In this document: positions 62,901 through 64,000 of the stretch, piece after piece
How the letters are laid out: every line of letters starts with the position of its first letter
Numbering within the stretch: position 1 is the stretch's first letter
Origin: Flavobacteriales bacterium
GTDB taxonomy: Bacteria > Bacteroidota > Bacteroidia > Flavobacteriales_D > Sanyastnellaceae
Assembly (NCBI GenBank): GCA_016780385.1
Contig: JADHLY010000002.1
Coordinates: 35,208 to 99,207, forward strand
Length of the DNA: 64,000 nucleotides
Reading direction: 5' to 3'
Made by a program: the position numbers and the translations under genes
Notes under the pieces: generated by a model
Told to the model about the DNA's origin: nothing
The model's input: the letters and a program-made list of their open reading frames with translations, nothing else
Database searches by the model: none

Positions 62901-64000
62901 ATGAAGTCTGCATTTCTTTCTTTGATGATGGTCCCGGCCATCGCCCTGATGGCCCAGCCCTCCAACAGCAATTCCGCTGGTGATCCCATTGCCACTGTGC
63001 AATCCGGTCCATGGACGGAAGCCTCTACTTGGGACTGTGGCTGTGTGCCATCGCCTTCCAACGACGTGACGGTGTTGGGCAGCCACACGGTGACGCTCAA
63101 TGCTGGCGACACGGCGCGTGCCGAGAGCCTTTCCATGGCGGCGGGATCCGCTATGATGTTGCCGGCACAGGCAAGGGTTGAGCTGGCTTCGTCTTTGGCC
63201 TCCCTCGGTGAGATCGAGGGCATCGGTGTTGTGGCCTTTGTTGGCGGCGGCAGCCAAACATGCGGCCCGGCCAAGCTCGGTCACCTCGCATGCGGTTCGG
63301 GTGAAGTGAACTTCGCAGATACCGTAACGGTCACACGTCAACTCGACCTCGAAGACGCCACCCTCGAAACCGGGGGCATGCTCGTCCTCCAAGGCAAATC
63401 TGGCCTCACCACAGACGCCGGCACCATCACCGGCCAGGTCCACCGCCGCTATACTTGGCAAAAAACGAGCCCATACACCTATCAGGTCGGCGCAGGTCTA
63501 GATGGGGTCATGGCCGAGCAGTTGCTCGACGTAACGGGAACCGTATACCTGAAGCAGTGGTTGGAGCCATCAACATCCTACCTGTCCTTGGTTGAAAGTG
63601 ACGTCTTGCCGCTTGGGGCGGGCTTCACAAGCAGCCTCCCTGCGGGCAGTCATGATTTTTCGCTGGCAGGAGAAGCGGTGATCGAGCGCGAAGTGACCTT
63701 GACCGCTGATGCCAACGGCACGTGGAAGGGTTGGAACTTGGTGTGCAACCCCCTGGCGAGTTTTGTGGATGTGAACGCCGTCGCCGTGTCAGGACCAGGA
63801 AGTTTTGGCGCAACCTACCAGTGGGACGACAGCCTGCTGACTTATGTGGCACAAATCGGTGGATTGGGCTTGTTTGGAAACAGCGGAATCCTCGAACCCG
63901 GAGCGGCATTTTGGACCATTGCAGATACCACGACTGTGTTGGATTTTGGCGCTGACGCCATGGTCAGCAAGGCCAATTGGGAAACGCAATCCGAAAACCT
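62901..64000 (+). CDS. Exported repeat-type protein, probable T9SS cargo, 3'-incomplete
   Basis: The frame is open from ATG 62901 to the window end (366 codons visible). A short signal peptide (MKSAFLSLMMVPAIALMAQ) is followed by GPWTEASTWDCGCVPSPSNDVTVL, a pattern common at the N-terminus of exported Bacteroidota proteins. Later, GTWKGWNLVCNPLASFVDV with YQWDDSLLTY matches a module often found in proteins with a T9SS sorting domain. The end, and any sorting domain, is outside the window. Function unknown. Confidence 0.8.
   Translation, partial: MKSAFLSLMMVPAIALMAQPSNSNSAGDPIATVQSGPWTEASTWDCGCVPSPSNDVTVLGSHTVTLNAGDTARAESLSMAAGSAMMLPAQARVELASSLASLGEIEGIGVVAFVGGGSQTCGPAKLGHLACGSGEVNFADTVTVTRQLDLEDATLETGGMLVLQGKSGLTTDAGTITGQVHRRYTWQKTSPYTYQVGAGLDGVMAEQLLDVTGTVYLKQWLEPSTSYLSLVESDVLPLGAGFTSSLPAGSHDFSLAGEAVIEREVTLTADANGTWKGWNLVCNPLASFVDVNAVAVSGPGSFGATYQWDDSLLTYVAQIGGLGLFGNSGILEPGAAFWTIADTTTVLDFGADAMVSKANWETQSEN

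Noticed and set aside
1..64000. CRISPR arrays, tRNA or rRNA genes, insertion sequences, prophage genes
   Set aside because: I looked for regular spaced repeats, tRNA-like cloverleaf ends, transposase motifs and terminal inverted repeats and saw none; a dedicated search would be needed to exclude a tRNA fully.

Overview
The window reads as a chromosomal segment of a GC-rich (roughly 60% by eye) gliding-lineage Bacteroidota, most likely in or near Flavobacteriales. Evidence: a GldH lipoprotein next to the PSP1-domain gene, an IPExxVDY-family protein, a DUF4271-hemD-rnpA cluster, a DUF6427-like membrane protein beside purD, the long two-part form of IspG, a SpoIIE phosphatase of Bacteroidota type, and several exported proteins with type IX secretion (T9SS)-like features. 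Many genes carry a Bacteroidota -7 promoter box (TAnnTTTG, very often written here as TAnCTTCG) just upstream of the start codon. I see no rRNA, tRNA, CRISPR array, insertion sequence or prophage. Family-level placement is not possible from sequence reading alone.

Layout. 1-3347: 3'-incomplete gene for a secreted cysteine/aspartate-rich repeat protein (minus). 3.5-9.3 kb: leuS, a NodB deacetylase, a lone receiver domain and a DUF349 protein. 9.4-13.7 kb: plus-strand run recX-prfB-fumC-(small ORF)-mannose-1-phosphate guanylyltransferase. 13.8-16 kb: mlaE-mlaF-nitroreductase. 16-20.2 kb: acpP-fabF-rnc-IPExxVDY-pyk. 20.3-24.7 kb: ileS-dksA/traR-lspA, convergent with ispG (24.7-26.7 kb). 26.9-32.6 kb: VWA protein, AAA+ ATPase, recO and a TonB-dependent receptor. 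32.6-35.6 kb: holB, PSP1 protein, gldH. 35.6-38.3 kb: rhodanese lipoprotein and a divergent M43 metalloprotease with a T9SS tail. 38.3-43.5 kb (minus): YfiR-like protein, TPR-like protein, HAMP/SpoIIE phosphatase, ClC channel. 43.5-46.9 kb (minus): kbl, FAD oxidoreductase, GbsR-type regulator, ferritin. 47-49.1 kb: metG. 49.1-50.9 kb (minus): asd coupled to a Kunitz-domain secreted protein. 51-58.5 kb: lamin-tail-like secreted protein, DUF4271, hemD, rnpA, S41 protease, O-antigen-ligase-like protein, convergent with a GT2-GT9 fusion (58.5-60.3 kb). 60.4-62.9 kb: purD, a 62-residue membrane protein (minus) and a DUF6427-like protein. 62.9-64 kb: start of another exported protein, cut by the window end.

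How it fits together. Most genes are housekeeping: three aminoacyl-tRNA synthetases, release factor 2, RNase III, RNase P protein, fatty acid synthesis, pyruvate kinase, fumarase, isoprenoid and purine steps. Envelope functions are spread between them (Mla transporter, lipoprotein signal peptidase, GDP-mannose synthesis, O-antigen-type enzymes, TonB receptor, GldH, T9SS cargo). The parts most worth a second look are: a shared TTCAA-N6-TTGAA palindrome at the GbsR-type regulator and the adjacent ferritin; many apparently leaderless promoters; a Kunitz-domain secreted protein coupled to asd; the YfiR/TPR/HAMP-phosphatase/chloride-channel operon; a perfect 8-bp hairpin at the predicted 5' end of the PSP1-gldH transcript; and a fused GT2-GT9 glycosyltransferase.

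No stretch longer than about 300 bases lacks a gene. The largest gaps are 3348-3538, 26672-26866 and 46885-47075, each about 190 bases; the promoters seen in them are listed.
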